Positions 1 to 8,587 of a stretch of DNA of 50,140 bases are shown piece after piece. The DNA is from an uncultured Bacteroidales bacterium (lineage in GTDB: Bacteria; Bacteroidota; Bacteroidia; Bacteroidales; P3). The notes beneath the pieces are model-generated. The model was not told the DNA's origin. It was given only the letters and a program-made list of their open reading frames with translations, and did no database searches. The DNA is taken from NCBI GenBank assembly GCA_900315935.1, contig ONBB01000011.1, positions 1 through 50,140 on the forward strand. Reading direction: 5' to 3'. A program made the translations under genes and the position numbers. Positions within the stretch are counted from its first letter, which is position 1. The number at the start of each line of letters is the position of its first letter.

Positions 1-1
1 C

Positions 2-475
2 CTCAAGGGTATCATGGAGAAGATGGAGCAGGGTCCTCTGACCGGTTCCTACGCCCGCGACATCGTCGTCAACATCTACGACGGTAAGATGCACCCCGTG
101 GACTCCAACGAAACGGCCTTCAAGATTGCCGGCCGTACAGCCTTCCGCGAGGCCTTCAAGCAGGCTGCCCCGAAGATCAAGGAGCCTATCTACGACATCG
201 CCGTCACCGTGCCCACCGAGGCCCAGGGTGGCGTCATGACCGACCTGCAGGGGCGCCGCGCCATCGTCATGGGCATGGATGCCGAAGGCAAGTACACCAC
301 GCTGAAAGCCAAGCCCCCCCTGGCCGAGATGAACCGCTACTGCACCGCCCTGAGCTCGCTCACCAGCGGCCGCGGCACCTTCGCCATGACCTTCAGCAGC
401 TACGAACTCGTCCCCGCCGACGTCCAGCAGGCCCTCCTCAAAGCCTACGAGGAAGCCGCCGCCGAGGAAGAGTAA
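2..475 (+). CDS. fusA: Elongation factor G, C-terminal part (5' end outside window)
   Basis: The reading frame is open from base 2, so the gene starts upstream of the window and only about 157 C-terminal residues are visible. They match domains IV and V of the translocation GTPase EF-G, which moves tRNA and mRNA through the ribosome. Key stretches are VVNIYDGKMHPVDSNETAF, the domain V segment GRRAIVMGMDAEGKYTTLKA, then PLAEMNRYCTALSSLTSGRG and TFAMTFSSYELVP, which correspond to the usual PLAEMFGY...LRSLTQGRG...FSHYEEVP of EF-G. The GTPase domain is not seen. Some Bacteroidota carry more than one EF-G paralogue, so this could be the main FusA or a paralogue. The tail is Glu/Ala-rich. A strong terminator follows. 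Confidence 0.88.
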   Translation, partial: LKGIMEKMEQGPLTGSYARDIVVNIYDGKMHPVDSNETAFKIAGRTAFREAFKQAAPKIKEPIYDIAVTVPTEAQGGVMTDLQGRRAIVMGMDAEGKYTTLKAKPPLAEMNRYCTALSSLTSGRGTFAMTFSSYELVPADVQQALLKAYEEAAAEEE

Positions 476-500
476 GCGTAAGCCTCTACTTAACACGAAA

Positions 501-536
501 GAGGATGCCCTGCATTGGGCATCCTCTTTTTCTTTT
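501..536 (+). terminator. Rho-independent terminator of the EF-G gene
   Basis: A perfect 10-bp stem, GAGGATGCCC and GGGCATCCTC, with loop TGCATT is followed directly by TTTTTCTTTT. It lies 25 bases after the EF-G stop codon. Confidence 0.9.
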
Positions 537-630
537 GGCAACCGAGGAGTTATTGAAGAATGAGAGTAGGATAGATAACACCCGTCGTGCAGCAGCCGTA
601 TTATAGACTCAAATAAAACCTTTATAAAGC

Positions 631-662
631 AGAGAAGCGAGACCTGTCGGTCTCGCTTCTCT
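631..662 (-). terminator. Hairpin after pnp, probable terminator
   Basis: A perfect 14-bp inverted repeat, AGAGAAGCGAGACC and its complement with loop TGTC, lies 28 bases beyond the pnp stop codon. On the minus strand it is followed by a T-rich but interrupted tract (CTTTATAAAGGTTTTATT), so termination is likely but the U-run is not perfect. The stretch 541-630 between the two terminators shows no gene. Confidence 0.7.
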
Positions 663-689
663 GGTATTTAGCGTATTTGTCTGGCAGAG

Positions 690-2857
690 TTATCTGCGAC
701 GGCCACCATTGCCGCCGGAGCGGCGGTCGCCACCGCGGCCACGGTCGCCACCTTCGCGGCGGCCACCTTCGCGGCGGGCGGGCTTCTCCTCGACGTAGCC
801 TTCGGGCTTGGGCAGGAGGGCCTTGCGGCTGAGCTTGATTTTGCCGTTCTTCTCGTCGAAGGCGATAACCTTGACCTGGAACTCGTCGCCCTCGTGGATG
901 ACACCTTCCAGCGTTGCGGGATGACCCCACTCGTACTCGCTGATGTGCATCAGACCTTCCTTGCCGGGCAGGAACTCCATGAAGGCACCGAACTCGACAA
1001 TGGAGACGACGCGGGCGTCATAGATGTCGCCCACCTCGGGCACGGTGCAGATTTCCTTGATCCACTTGATGGCGGCATCGATGTCGTCCTTGTTCTGCGA
1101 GGCGACGTCGACGATACCGAACTCGCCCACCTCCTCGATGTTGATGATGGTGTTGGTCTCGGCCTGGATTTTCTGGATGACCTCGCCACCCTTGCCGATG
1201 ACGGCACCGATGAAGTCCTTGGGAATCTGGATCTGCTCGATGCGGGGCACGAAGGGCTTGTAGTCCTCGCGGGGCTGCGGGATGGTCTCGGTAATCTTGC
1301 CGAGGATGTGCAGACGGCCTTGGCGAGCCTGCTCGAGGGCCTTGGCCAGCACGTCGTAGCTGAGGCCGTCGACCTTGATGTCCATCTGGCAGGCGGTGAT
1401 ACCGTCGGCGGTGCCGCAGACCTTGTCGAGATAAGACCCATGGCGATACCGGCCACAGGCTTGCGGATTTTAACACCGGCATCCATCAGCGCCATGCAAC
1501 CGGCACAGACGGTGGCCATGGAGGAGGAGCCGTTGGACTCGAGGATGTCGCTGACCACGCGGATGGTGTAGGGGCAGTCGGCCTCGGTGGGGAGCACCTC
1601 CTTGAGGGCGCGCCAGGCCAGGTGGCCGTGGCCCACCTCGCGGCGGCTGGTGCTGCCGGAGCGTTTCACCTCGCCGGTGGAGAAGCCGGGGAAGTTGTAG
1701 TGCAGCAGGAAGCGGCGCATGCCTTCGATGACGGCGCCGTCAATCTTCTGCTGGTCGAGCTTGGTGCCGAGGGTGCAGGTGGAGAGGGACTGGGTCTCGC
1801 CGCGGGTGAAGATGGCGCTGCCGTGCACGGAGGGCAGGTAGTCGGTCTCGCACCAGATGGGGCGTATCTCGTCCAGCTGACGGCCGTCGAGGCGGGTGCG
1901 CTCGTTGAGCACCATGTCGCGCATGGCCTCGCGCTCCACGTCGTGGTAGTAGCGGTCAATCATGAACTTGATTTCGTCGGTGAGGGTCTCCTCGGTGTAG
2001 TTGGCATCGATGAACTCCTGCTTGATGGCGGCGAAGCCGTCCTCGCGCATGTGCTTGTTGGCGATGCCCTGCTTGGAGAAGTCGTAGCACTTCTGGTAGA
2101 CGGCGTCGCGGACACGCTGGCGGAGCTCCTCGTCGTTTACCTCGTGGCAGTACTCGCGCTTCTCGGTCTTGCCGGCATCGGCGGTGAGCTCGTTGAGCAC
2201 GCGGCACTGGATCTTGATGGCATCGTGGGCGGCCTTGAGGGCGCCGAGCATGATATCCTCGGAGACCTCTTTCATCTCGCCTTCGACCATCATGATGTTG
2301 TCCTCGGTGGCGGCGACGATGAGGTCGAGGTCAGCGCGCTCGATGTCCTGCATCGGGGTGTTGATGACGTACTGGCCGTCGAGGTGGCTGACGCGCACCT
2401 CGGAGACGGGGCCGTTGAAGGGGATGTCGCTGACGGCCAGGGCCGAGGCAGCGGCCAGGGCGGCCAGCTGGTCGGGCATGGTATCCTTGTCGCCAGAGAT
2501 GAGGTAGATCATGACCTGCACCTCAGCATGGAAGTTGTCGGGGAAAAGAGGACGCAGGGCGCGGTCGACCAGGCGGGCGATGAGAATCTCGTGCTCGGAG
2601 GGACGGGCCTCGCGCTTGAAGAAACCACCGGGGAAGCGGCCCATGGAGGCGTATTTCTCCTGGTAGTCGACGGTGAGGGGCATGAAGTCGACGTTTTCGC
2701 CCACCTCTTTCTTGGCGCAGACGGTGGCGAGGAGCATGGTGTCGTTCATGCGGACAACGGCAGAGCCGTCGGCCTGTTTGGCCAGCTTGCCGGTTTCGAT
2801 GGTGACCATGCGGCCGTCGCCGAGGTCAAACCGTTTGGTAATGACGTGTTCGTTCAT
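690..2857 (-). pseudogene. pnp: Polynucleotide phosphorylase, interrupted by internal deletion and frameshift
   Basis: PNPase is a 3'-5' exoribonuclease that phosphorolyses RNA in mRNA decay. The N-terminal frame starts at [17 protein letters not shown] (2857) and gives the first RNase PH-like domain, the helical domain and most of the second RNase PH-like domain, up to GIAMGLIS at residue 477 (about 1427). The next matching residues, [20 protein letters not shown], are in another frame that runs to 690. They carry the KH domain ([20 protein letters not shown]), the S1 domain ([20 protein letters not shown]) and an Arg/Gly-rich tail. About 25 residues expected between the two parts, the SDILGDEDHLGDMDF segment that holds catalytic aspartates in characterised PNPases, are absent. 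This is a non-triplet deletion of some 70-80 bases. The rest of the gene is well preserved, so either a very recent mutation or an assembly error is possible. Confidence 0.9.
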
Positions 2858-2985
2858 TTTGTTTTTTATTGTTTTCTGTTACTTTACCGCAGCTGCAAGA
2901 ACCGTTCCTGCAGCCTCATAAAAGTGTTAATATTCAATCTACTATCTCCTTCGGCGGGCATCATAAGACCGGCAAAAAGAAAGTG

Positions 2986-3016
2986 CAAAGATACGACAAA
3001 TTCCTGACATACAGAA
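2986..3016 (-). promoter_or_regulatory. Predicted pnp promoter (Bacteroidota type)
   Basis: On the minus strand, TATCTTTG (2993-2986) matches the -7 consensus TAnnTTTG. A T-rich segment about 20 bases upstream stands where the -33 TTTG box is expected, but the match there is poor. It would give a leader of roughly 120 bases for pnp. Confidence 0.5.
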
Positions 3017-3022
3017 AAAAGA

Positions 3023-3054
3023 TTTGGCAAATATCGAAATAATGTGTACTTTTG
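3023..3054 (+). promoter_or_regulatory. Predicted promoter of the RsbU/RelA operon
   Basis: TTTG at 3023-3026 and TACTTTTG at 3047-3054 are separated by 20 bases. This is the Bacteroidota -33/-7 arrangement (TTTG, 19-21 bases, TAnnTTTG). Transcription would start near 3061, about 85 bases before the first gene. The 289-base spacer holds this promoter and the divergent pnp promoter, and no gene is seen in it. Confidence 0.7.
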
Positions 3055-3146
3055 CGGCTTGAAAAAAATGCCGCCGTACAAAGCACACTCGCCTATAATT
3101 CAACAACAAAACCTAGCAAAGACAAACAATTAAAAATAAGGAAAGT

Positions 3147-3890
3147 ATGAACACACTAACCAACCTGCCCGACCTGCTAGGTCTACACATCGGCAATCCG
3201 CTCGGATTAACACCGCTGGCGATGCTGATTATCATTTTTGTAGTGGTTTCAGTGATGACCGTCTTCAACCACCAGATACGCTACCGCGACGGGGGGCGGT
3301 TCTACCCCGTACTGTACGGACTCTTTGGCGTGTCGCTGCTGGCGGTGTTCTACTATGTATTTCAGGCCGACCTGCCGAAAATTGGAGATAAAGCGTGCAT
3401 CGGATGGCACTGCCGCTCGCTGCTGGCCGGCGGGACAACATGGGCCATTGTGGGCATAGCCTTGACCACGATTGTGTCGTTCGGCCTGTTCATCGCCACA
3501 ATGCAGATTGTAGCCCAACTTTCGGTCGAGGCTGGAATGTCGCTGGAAGAGAAGCGCTGGAAAGAATGGAAGTGGGGATTGGCCATTGTCCTCCTGGGAG
3601 TGTCGGTAGCCGGTATAGCCTTCGAGATAGACCATACCGTCGGGAGCTGGGCCCTGCTCGTTACCGCCCTGCTCACGGTGGCATTTGTCATCTTCAAGAT
3701 AGTGCGCGACACCCTCTACTGCGGCAATTTCCTGTGGGCGCTGCTGATAGGCGTGGTCTTCCTGCTCGGCACCGCCGCATCCATGGCGCTCTTCCTTGAG
3801 GTGATACATGCTTGCGTATATCTGACCATATTCCTCGCGGCATTCCTTGCCATGGCAAAGGCCAGAAAGAAAAAACCCGCCAAGAAATGA
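3147..3890 (+). CDS. Multi-pass membrane protein of unknown function
   Basis: A 247-residue hydrophobic protein with about six or seven membrane segments: residues near 22-40 (LAMLIIIFVVVSVMTVF), 55-73, 100-128, 145-162, 170-185, 198-217 and 220-238. A short loop holds DKACIGWHC with two cysteines, and the tail is basic (KARKKKPAKK). I do not recognise the family. It is the first gene of the signalling operon, and its stop codon overlaps the start of the next gene (ATGA at 3887-3890). This indicates translational coupling with the RsbU-like phosphatase, so a role in the same signalling pathway is likely. That is inference from position only. Confidence 0.8.
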   Translation: MNTLTNLPDLLGLHIGNPLGLTPLAMLIIIFVVVSVMTVFNHQIRYRDGGRFYPVLYGLFGVSLLAVFYYVFQADLPKIGDKACIGWHCRSLLAGGTTWAIVGIALTTIVSFGLFIATMQIVAQLSVEAGMSLEEKRWKEWKWGLAIVLLGVSVAGIAFEIDHTVGSWALLVTALLTVAFVIFKIVRDTLYCGNFLWALLIGVVFLLGTAASMALFLEVIHACVYLTIFLAAFLAMAKARKKKPAKK

Positions 3891-5761
3891 AGAAACCCCG
3901 GTCGTTCTCGCGACGCTTGAGCCGGCAGGTAATCATATTTGTCGCAATAATTTTTGTGGCACAACTGGTTGTTGTGGGACTGACGTCCAACAAGATTATT
4001 GCCGACGAGGCCACCCGCTCTACACGCCACATGCTCCACGGCACCATCAGCGAGATAGAGCTTCCGCTGGGCGAGGTGGAGATAGCCACGCGTACCGTAG
4101 CGGCCCTCATAGCCTCTCTGCCCGACGCGAGCAACGCCGACATGATAATGAGGCGTACCGTGGAGGCAGACTCGCTCATCTGCGGAGGCTCTGTCATCTT
4201 CCCCTCCGCGCAGGGTGCCAAAGCCGCCATGACTTACCAGGACTCGACCGGCGAGGTCCACAGCTACCCCTTGAGGGGCGGGTGGGCCGACGAGTCGTGG
4301 GTGGGCCGATGCCTGGCCCTTGTCGACCAACACCGCGCCCCCTTCTGGGTCGACCCCTACCAGGCCGAAGGCCGACGCAACCAGCGTGTTACCGCCTATT
4401 GCTATCCCATCTTTCGCGAAAAGGACGGCGACAGCACACTCTATGCCGTCGTTACATCCGAACTGCCCATTGACTGGATAGAGCACAAATGCGAGTCGCT
4501 ACGCCCCTACCCCAACTCGCTGACCACCATCGTATGCGGCAACACCGTCATCGGACTGCATGACAGCGTGCTGATGGCACAGATACAGGAAGCCGTGGCC
4601 ACGGACAAGAACCTGCAGGAACTGCAGGAAGACATGAAGCGAGGGGTGGACAGCATGCGCCGTATCGGTTCCGGCTCCAATGTCGGATATGTTGTCTACG
4701 GCCCGCTGCGCAACGGATGGATGGCCTCGGTGGTATGCCAATACAAAGAGGTGCTCTACCACTCCTCGCTAATGCACACCAACCTGCTGATTATCGGCAT
4801 TATCGTCTTGGTGGCCCTCTACTTCATCTGCCGCTTCACCATCCACCGCATGACGACTCCCATCACACAGCTCTCCGATGCCGCCCTGCGCATGGCCAAG
4901 GGAGACCTCAACACGCAACTGCCCGAAATCAAAAGCGGCGACGAAATGACGCACCTGCACGACTCATTCGTCTACATGCAGAACTCGATTACAGACTATA
5001 TCAACGAGCTGAAAACCACCACAGCCGCCAACGAGCGCATGGAGTCGGAGCTCGGTGTGGCACGCAACATACAAATGGGCATGCTGCGCACCGACTTCCC
5101 CCCGAATGTGGCGGCCCTGCTGGTTCCTGCCAAGGAGGTGGGCGGCGACCTCTACGACTTTGTACAGAAGAGCAACTATCTCTACTTTACCATTGGAGAC
5201 GTATCGGGCAAGGGTGTGCCGGCCTCGCTGATGATGGCCATCACACGCGCCGGCCTCCGCTTTGTGGCCGGCATGGAGCAGACGATGGACAAACTGCTGG
5301 AGCGTATCAACGTCAGTGTTACCGACACCAACTCCAACAACATGTTCGTTACCCTCTTCATGGGGCGCATCAACCTCGACACGCGCTGCATGGAGTACTG
5401 CAATGCCGGCCACAACCCCATCATCGTGGTGCCCCCCGACAGCGACCCCTACTTCCTCAAGGCCAAGCCCAACCTGGCCATCGGCCTTTTCGAGGACTTT
5501 GTCTACGAGGCCGAGAGCCTCGACCTGGCCGCCGGCACCCGCCTTATCCTGTACACCGACGGCGTCAACGAAGCCGAGCGCGCCGACAAGAGCCTCTTCG
5601 GCAACGACAGGCTCCTGGTATGGGCCAAGAGTTCCCTGGTGCGCAACACCGACACCCCCGACAAGGAGGTGGTCGACAACCTGTACGCAACCGTGCAGCA
5701 GTTCGCCGACGGCAACGTGCAGAACGACGACATCACCATCATGAGCATCCTAATCCAATAA
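3887..5761 (+). CDS. RsbU-like membrane sensor with HAMP and PP2C (SpoIIE) phosphatase domain
   Basis: A 624-residue protein. The start at 3887 (MKKPRSFSRRLSRQVII) overlaps the upstream stop and puts a transmembrane segment at residues 14-33. An upstream in-frame ATG at 3812 is less likely. Residues 34-295 form an extracytoplasmic sensing region resembling Cache-type folds. The second membrane segment (LLIIGIIVLVALYFICRF) is at about 298-320, HAMP at about 321-375, then a linker with GVARNIQMGML and a PP2C/SpoIIE domain to the end. Metal-site motifs are intact: KEVGGDLYDF, IGDVSGKGVPASLMM, CNAGHNP, LYTDGVNEAE and NDDITIM. Proteins of this type dephosphorylate a phospho-STAS antagonist after sensing an extracellular signal. 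The STAS protein and its kinase are encoded immediately downstream. Confidence 0.92.
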   Translation: MKKPRSFSRRLSRQVIIFVAIIFVAQLVVVGLTSNKIIADEATRSTRHMLHGTISEIELPLGEVEIATRTVAALIASLPDASNADMIMRRTVEADSLICGGSVIFPSAQGAKAAMTYQDSTGEVHSYPLRGGWADESWVGRCLALVDQHRAPFWVDPYQAEGRRNQRVTAYCYPIFREKDGDSTLYAVVTSELPIDWIEHKCESLRPYPNSLTTIVCGNTVIGLHDSVLMAQIQEAVATDKNLQELQEDMKRGVDSMRRIGSGSNVGYVVYGPLRNGWMASVVCQYKEVLYHSSLMHTNLLIIGIIVLVALYFICRFTIHRMTTPITQLSDAALRMAKGDLNTQLPEIKSGDEMTHLHDSFVYMQNSITDYINELKTTTAANERMESELGVARNIQMGMLRTDFPPNVAALLVPAKEVGGDLYDFVQKSNYLYFTIGDVSGKGVPASLMMAITRAGLRFVAGMEQTMDKLLERINVSVTDTNSNNMFVTLFMGRINLDTRCMEYCNAGHNPIIVVPPDSDPYFLKAKPNLAIGLFEDFVYEAESLDLAAGTRLILYTDGVNEAERADKSLFGNDRLLVWAKSSLVRNTDTPDKEVVDNLYATVQQFADGNVQNDDITIMSILIQ

Positions 5762-5765
5762 TCCG

Positions 5766-6173
5766 ATGAAAAAGAGATTCAACCCCATCAAAGATAAAAG
5801 CAGCGAGATCATTGAGTTCCTCATGGCATCGCCCGACATGCCCGCCGACGAATCCCTGCAGTTCAAACTCCGCCTCTCCATCGAGGAAGCCGTGGAGAAC
5901 GTGGTGCGCTACGCCTATGAGGGAGGCATCGGGTGGCTCGAGGCCGGCACATCGCTCGACAAGGACACCCTGGTGCTTACCATAGAGCTGCGCGACGCCG
6001 GCGTGCCTTTCAACCCACTGGAACGCGAAGACCCCGACATAACCCTCCCGGCCGAAGAGCGCGAGATTGGCGGCCTCGGCATCTTCCTCTGCAAACAGAT
6101 GATGGACAGCCTGAGCTACCGCTACGAGGATGGCAACAACATCCTCACCATGACAAAGAAAATCAGCAACTAA
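5766..6173 (+). CDS. RsbW/SpoIIAB-like anti-sigma or switch serine kinase
   Basis: A 135-residue stand-alone GHKL ATPase domain. The N box is SIEEAVENVVRYAY, the G1 box LRDAGVPFNP (D-x-G) and the G2 box REIGGLGIFLCKQMMD. Nucleotide and magnesium contacts therefore appear intact. There is no sensor or phosphoacceptor histidine domain, as usual in RsbW-type kinases that phosphorylate a STAS partner and sequester a target protein. The gene starts four bases after the phosphatase gene and is followed by the STAS gene. In Firmicutes the partner is a SigB-type sigma factor. No such gene is present here, so its target is unknown. Confidence 0.88.
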   Translation: MKKRFNPIKDKSSEIIEFLMASPDMPADESLQFKLRLSIEEAVENVVRYAYEGGIGWLEAGTSLDKDTLVLTIELRDAGVPFNPLEREDPDITLPAEEREIGGLGIFLCKQMMDSLSYRYEDGNNILTMTKKISN

Positions 6174-6187
6174 CGCATTAACCGACC

Positions 6188-6490
6188 ATGGATATAACAA
6201 TCAAGAACGAAGGAGAGAAGACGTTTGTAACACTCGACGGACGTCTGGACACTACCAACGCCGACCAGTTCCAAGCCGATATCCAGCCACTGATGACCTC
6301 GCCCAACCCCGACATCGACATCGACTGCACAGGCATGACCTACACCTCGTCGCAGGGGCTGCGCATATTCCTCTCGCTCCAGAAGAGCGTCCTCGCGCGA
6401 GGCGGCAAAATGGTGATGCTCAACATGAACCCGCAGGTGAAGGAGGTATTCGACATCACCGGCTTCTCCAACATCATAGCCATACGATAG
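6188..6490 (+). CDS. RsbV/SpoIIAA-like STAS-domain antagonist
   Basis: A 100-residue single STAS domain. LDGRLDTTNADQF is the first conserved segment. IDIDCTGMTYTSSQGLRIFL matches the DxxxxxxxSSxGL core that carries the phosphorylatable serine in anti-anti-sigma factors. The end, KEVFDITGFSNII, matches the last conserved helix. It should be the phosphorylation target of the RsbW-like kinase and be restored by the RsbU-like phosphatase; all three lie in phosphatase-kinase-antagonist order. The alarmone synthetase gene begins seven bases after its stop. Confidence 0.9.
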   Translation: MDITIKNEGEKTFVTLDGRLDTTNADQFQADIQPLMTSPNPDIDIDCTGMTYTSSQGLRIFLSLQKSVLARGGKMVMLNMNPQVKEVFDITGFSNIIAIR

Positions 6491-6496
6491 CCCGCC

Positions 6497-7576
6497 ATGA
6501 AACTGGACATGCACTGCGAGATGATTCTCGACGAGTACCGCGAGCGGCTTCCCGTGCTCAACAAAATCAGGGAGGTGGTGCACGACATACTGCAACGGAC
6601 CCTGGAGGAGAACGACATGGCCGTTACCGCTATCGAGGGACGCGTAAAGACCGAGAAGAGCCTGGCCGGCAAGCTGGAGCTGAAGGGCAGCAAGTACCGC
6701 ACCCTCGACGATATCACCGACATCGTGGGCATGAGAATCATCACCTTCTTCAGCGACGAGGTGGACAAGATAGCGGCCCTGGTGGAACGGATGTTCGAAA
6801 TCGACTGGGACAACTCGGTCGACAAACGCAAGATGCTGGAAATCGACCGCTTCGGCTATATGTCGCTCCACTATATCTGCCGCATCCCCAAGACGCTGTA
6901 CGAAGACCCGCAGCAGCCATTAATCAACCAGATACGGTTCGAGCTGCAGATGCGCACCGCCCTGCAGCACGTGTGGGCCAACATGCAGCACGACACCGGC
7001 TACAAGAGCGAGGTGGAGATTCCCATGGAATACCAGCGCAGCCTCAACCGGCTGGCCGGCATCCTCGAGCTGGCCGACGAGCAGTTCAGCCTCATACGCA
7101 AGGAAATCAACGACTACCGCCGCAACGTGCAGTCGCTCGTGGCCAGCGGCAACTTCGACGAGGTGCCGCTCAACGGCGACACCTTCCGCAGCTACTGTGA
7201 GCTGCAGCCCTTCCACCGGCTGGCCGAGAAAATCGCCACCATCAACCAGGCCGAACTGTATGAGGACAGCCCCATGCCCTACTACAAGGTGCTGCTCCGC
7301 CTGGAGATGAAGACCATCGGCGATGTGGAACGCATGCGCGCCGAATGCAGCGAGGGGGCCTACCAGCTGGCGCTGATACAGTTGACCGGCACAGGGCTCG
7401 ACATCGTGGCCTACTCGGTGGCACTGCAGAACCTATGCATCGTCAAGATACTCAAGCAGGGCTACGGCACCGCGGGCCTCACCAGCATGTTCGCCAGCAT
7501 CTACGGCGAGAGCACATACAACGCCCAGCGCGCCGACCGCATCTACCAGCAGGCCCTACGCGCCAACCTAATCTAA
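6497..7576 (+). CDS. Stand-alone RelA/SpoT-type (p)ppGpp synthetase
   Basis: A 359-residue protein with a RelA_SpoT nucleotidyltransferase domain at about residues 40-180 and no HD, TGS or ACT domain. Motifs are GRVKTEKSLAGKLELKG, DITDIVGMRII, the G-loop FGYMSLHYI and ELQMRTALQHVWANMQHD. These are the residues expected of an active enzyme that transfers pyrophosphate from ATP to GDP or GTP. The roughly 170-residue C-terminal extension is helical and unlike the short oligomerisation helices of RelQ or RelP; I do not recognise it. A hydrolase gene follows six bases after the stop. It may be a small alarmone synthetase used for signalling, or a toxic synthetase kept in check by the neighbouring hydrolase. 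Confidence 0.88.
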   Translation: MKLDMHCEMILDEYRERLPVLNKIREVVHDILQRTLEENDMAVTAIEGRVKTEKSLAGKLELKGSKYRTLDDITDIVGMRIITFFSDEVDKIAALVERMFEIDWDNSVDKRKMLEIDRFGYMSLHYICRIPKTLYEDPQQPLINQIRFELQMRTALQHVWANMQHDTGYKSEVEIPMEYQRSLNRLAGILELADEQFSLIRKEINDYRRNVQSLVASGNFDEVPLNGDTFRSYCELQPFHRLAEKIATINQAELYEDSPMPYYKVLLRLEMKTIGDVERMRAECSEGAYQLALIQLTGTGLDIVAYSVALQNLCIVKILKQGYGTAGLTSMFASIYGESTYNAQRADRIYQQALRANLI

Positions 7577-7582
7577 CGCATT

Positions 7583-8134
7583 ATGGACACCACGCTATTC
7601 GACAGGGCGGCACAGTTCGCCATCGAGGCCCACCGCGGCGGCGAACGCCGCGGCAAAGGGTTCCCCTACATCATCCACCCCATGGAGGCCGTTACCATCG
7701 TGGCCTCCGTAACCAACGACCCCGAAATGCTGGCCGCAGCCATCCTGCACGACACCGTGGAGGACACCGACGCCACTATCGAACAAATCGAGGAGCTCTT
7801 CGGCGCGAGGGTGGCCCGCCTGGTCCACGTCGAGACAGCGCAGAAGGGAGCCTCCTGGCGTGCCCGCCGGCAGGTGCAGATAGAGCGCTTTCGCCATGCC
7901 GACCGCGACAGCCTGATTGTGGCCCTCGGCGACAAACTGTCCAACCTCCGCGCCATCGCCGCCGACTACCGCGCCATGGGCGACACCCTCTGGAGCCGCT
8001 TTCACGCCCCCGAGGGGAAGAAAGACATAGAGTGGTACTACCGCGGTCTCGCCGATGCCCTCATACCCCTCGCCGACACCACACCCTACCAGGAGTTCCG
8101 CTCGCTGGTAGAAAGCACCTTTGGCGCCGAATAG
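7583..8134 (+). CDS. Stand-alone HD-domain (p)ppGpp hydrolase (MESH1-like)
   Basis: A 183-residue HD-domain protein. The order of motifs matches the hydrolase half of SpoT and the small hydrolase MESH1: AHRGGERR (His17), GFPYIIHPMEA (His32), AAAILHDTVEDT (His-Asp, then Glu-Asp) and LGDKLSNLRAIAADY. Such enzymes remove the 3' pyrophosphate from ppGpp using a metal ion. No synthetase domain is present. It is the last gene of the operon and lies six bases after the synthetase gene, so synthesis and breakdown of the alarmone are encoded as two separate coupled proteins. Confidence in the fold is high; the exact substrate is inferred. Confidence 0.87.
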   Translation: MDTTLFDRAAQFAIEAHRGGERRGKGFPYIIHPMEAVTIVASVTNDPEMLAAAILHDTVEDTDATIEQIEELFGARVARLVHVETAQKGASWRARRQVQIERFRHADRDSLIVALGDKLSNLRAIAADYRAMGDTLWSRFHAPEGKKDIEWYYRGLADALIPLADTTPYQEFRSLVESTFGAE

Positions 8135-8174
8135 CCCCACGCCCTACCCTGGCGCCAGCCTCCAAAGTACATGA

Positions 8175-8209
8175 TTAAAAAAGGACTACCCAGAGAACCC
8201 GGGTAGTCC
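8175..8209 (-). terminator. Terminator of rpsO
   Basis: A 9-bp perfect stem, GGACTACCC and GGGTAGTCC (8183-8209), is followed on the minus strand by TTTTTTAA. No U-tract follows on the plus strand, so it mainly serves rpsO, although the hairpin also lies behind the converging alarmone operon. Confidence 0.85.
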
Positions 8210-8236
8210 CAACCATAACCAAATAAATATGAAAAA

Positions 8237-8506
8237 CTATTTTCTGAGGTTGAGTTGTTTGATGATGGCGCGGTAGCGCTCGATGTCCTCTTTCTTGAGG
8301 TAGTCGAGCATGCGGCGACGCTTGCCCACCAAACCGACCAGAGCGCGCTCGGAGACCTGGTCTTTCTTGTTTTTCTTCATCAGCTCGGTCAGGTGCTGGA
8401 TGCGGTAGGTGAAGAGGGCAATCTGGCCTTCGGCGCTACCGGTGTCCTTTGCAGACTTTCCGTACTGTGCGAATATCTCTTCTTTCTTCTCTTTTGTCAG
8501 ATACAT
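8237..8506 (-). CDS. rpsO: 30S ribosomal protein S15
   Basis: An 89-residue protein of the usual S15 length. It binds 16S rRNA in the platform of the small subunit. Typical features are MYLTKEKKEEIFAQYGK, TGSAEGQIALFTYRIQHLTE, HxxDxxSxRxL-like KKDQVSERALVGLVGKRRR and MLDYLKKEDIERYRAII. It is a single-gene transcription unit with its own promoter and terminator and converges on the (p)ppGpp operon. Confidence 0.97.
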   Translation of the reverse strand: MYLTKEKKEEIFAQYGKSAKDTGSAEGQIALFTYRIQHLTELMKKNKKDQVSERALVGLVGKRRRMLDYLKKEDIERYRAIIKQLNLRK

Positions 8507-8555
8507 AGTAACTTACGTGTTGTTTCTTCTATTATTTCGTTCTTGTTTTCGACTG

Positions 8556-8587
8556 CAAAAATACAACCTTTTTTTGAACTGGCAAAA
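8556..8587 (-). promoter_or_regulatory. Predicted rpsO promoter
   Basis: On the minus strand, TTTTG (8587-8583) and TATTTTTG (8563-8556) are separated by 19 bases, matching the Bacteroidota -33/-7 promoter. The leader would be about 40 bases. Confidence 0.7.
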
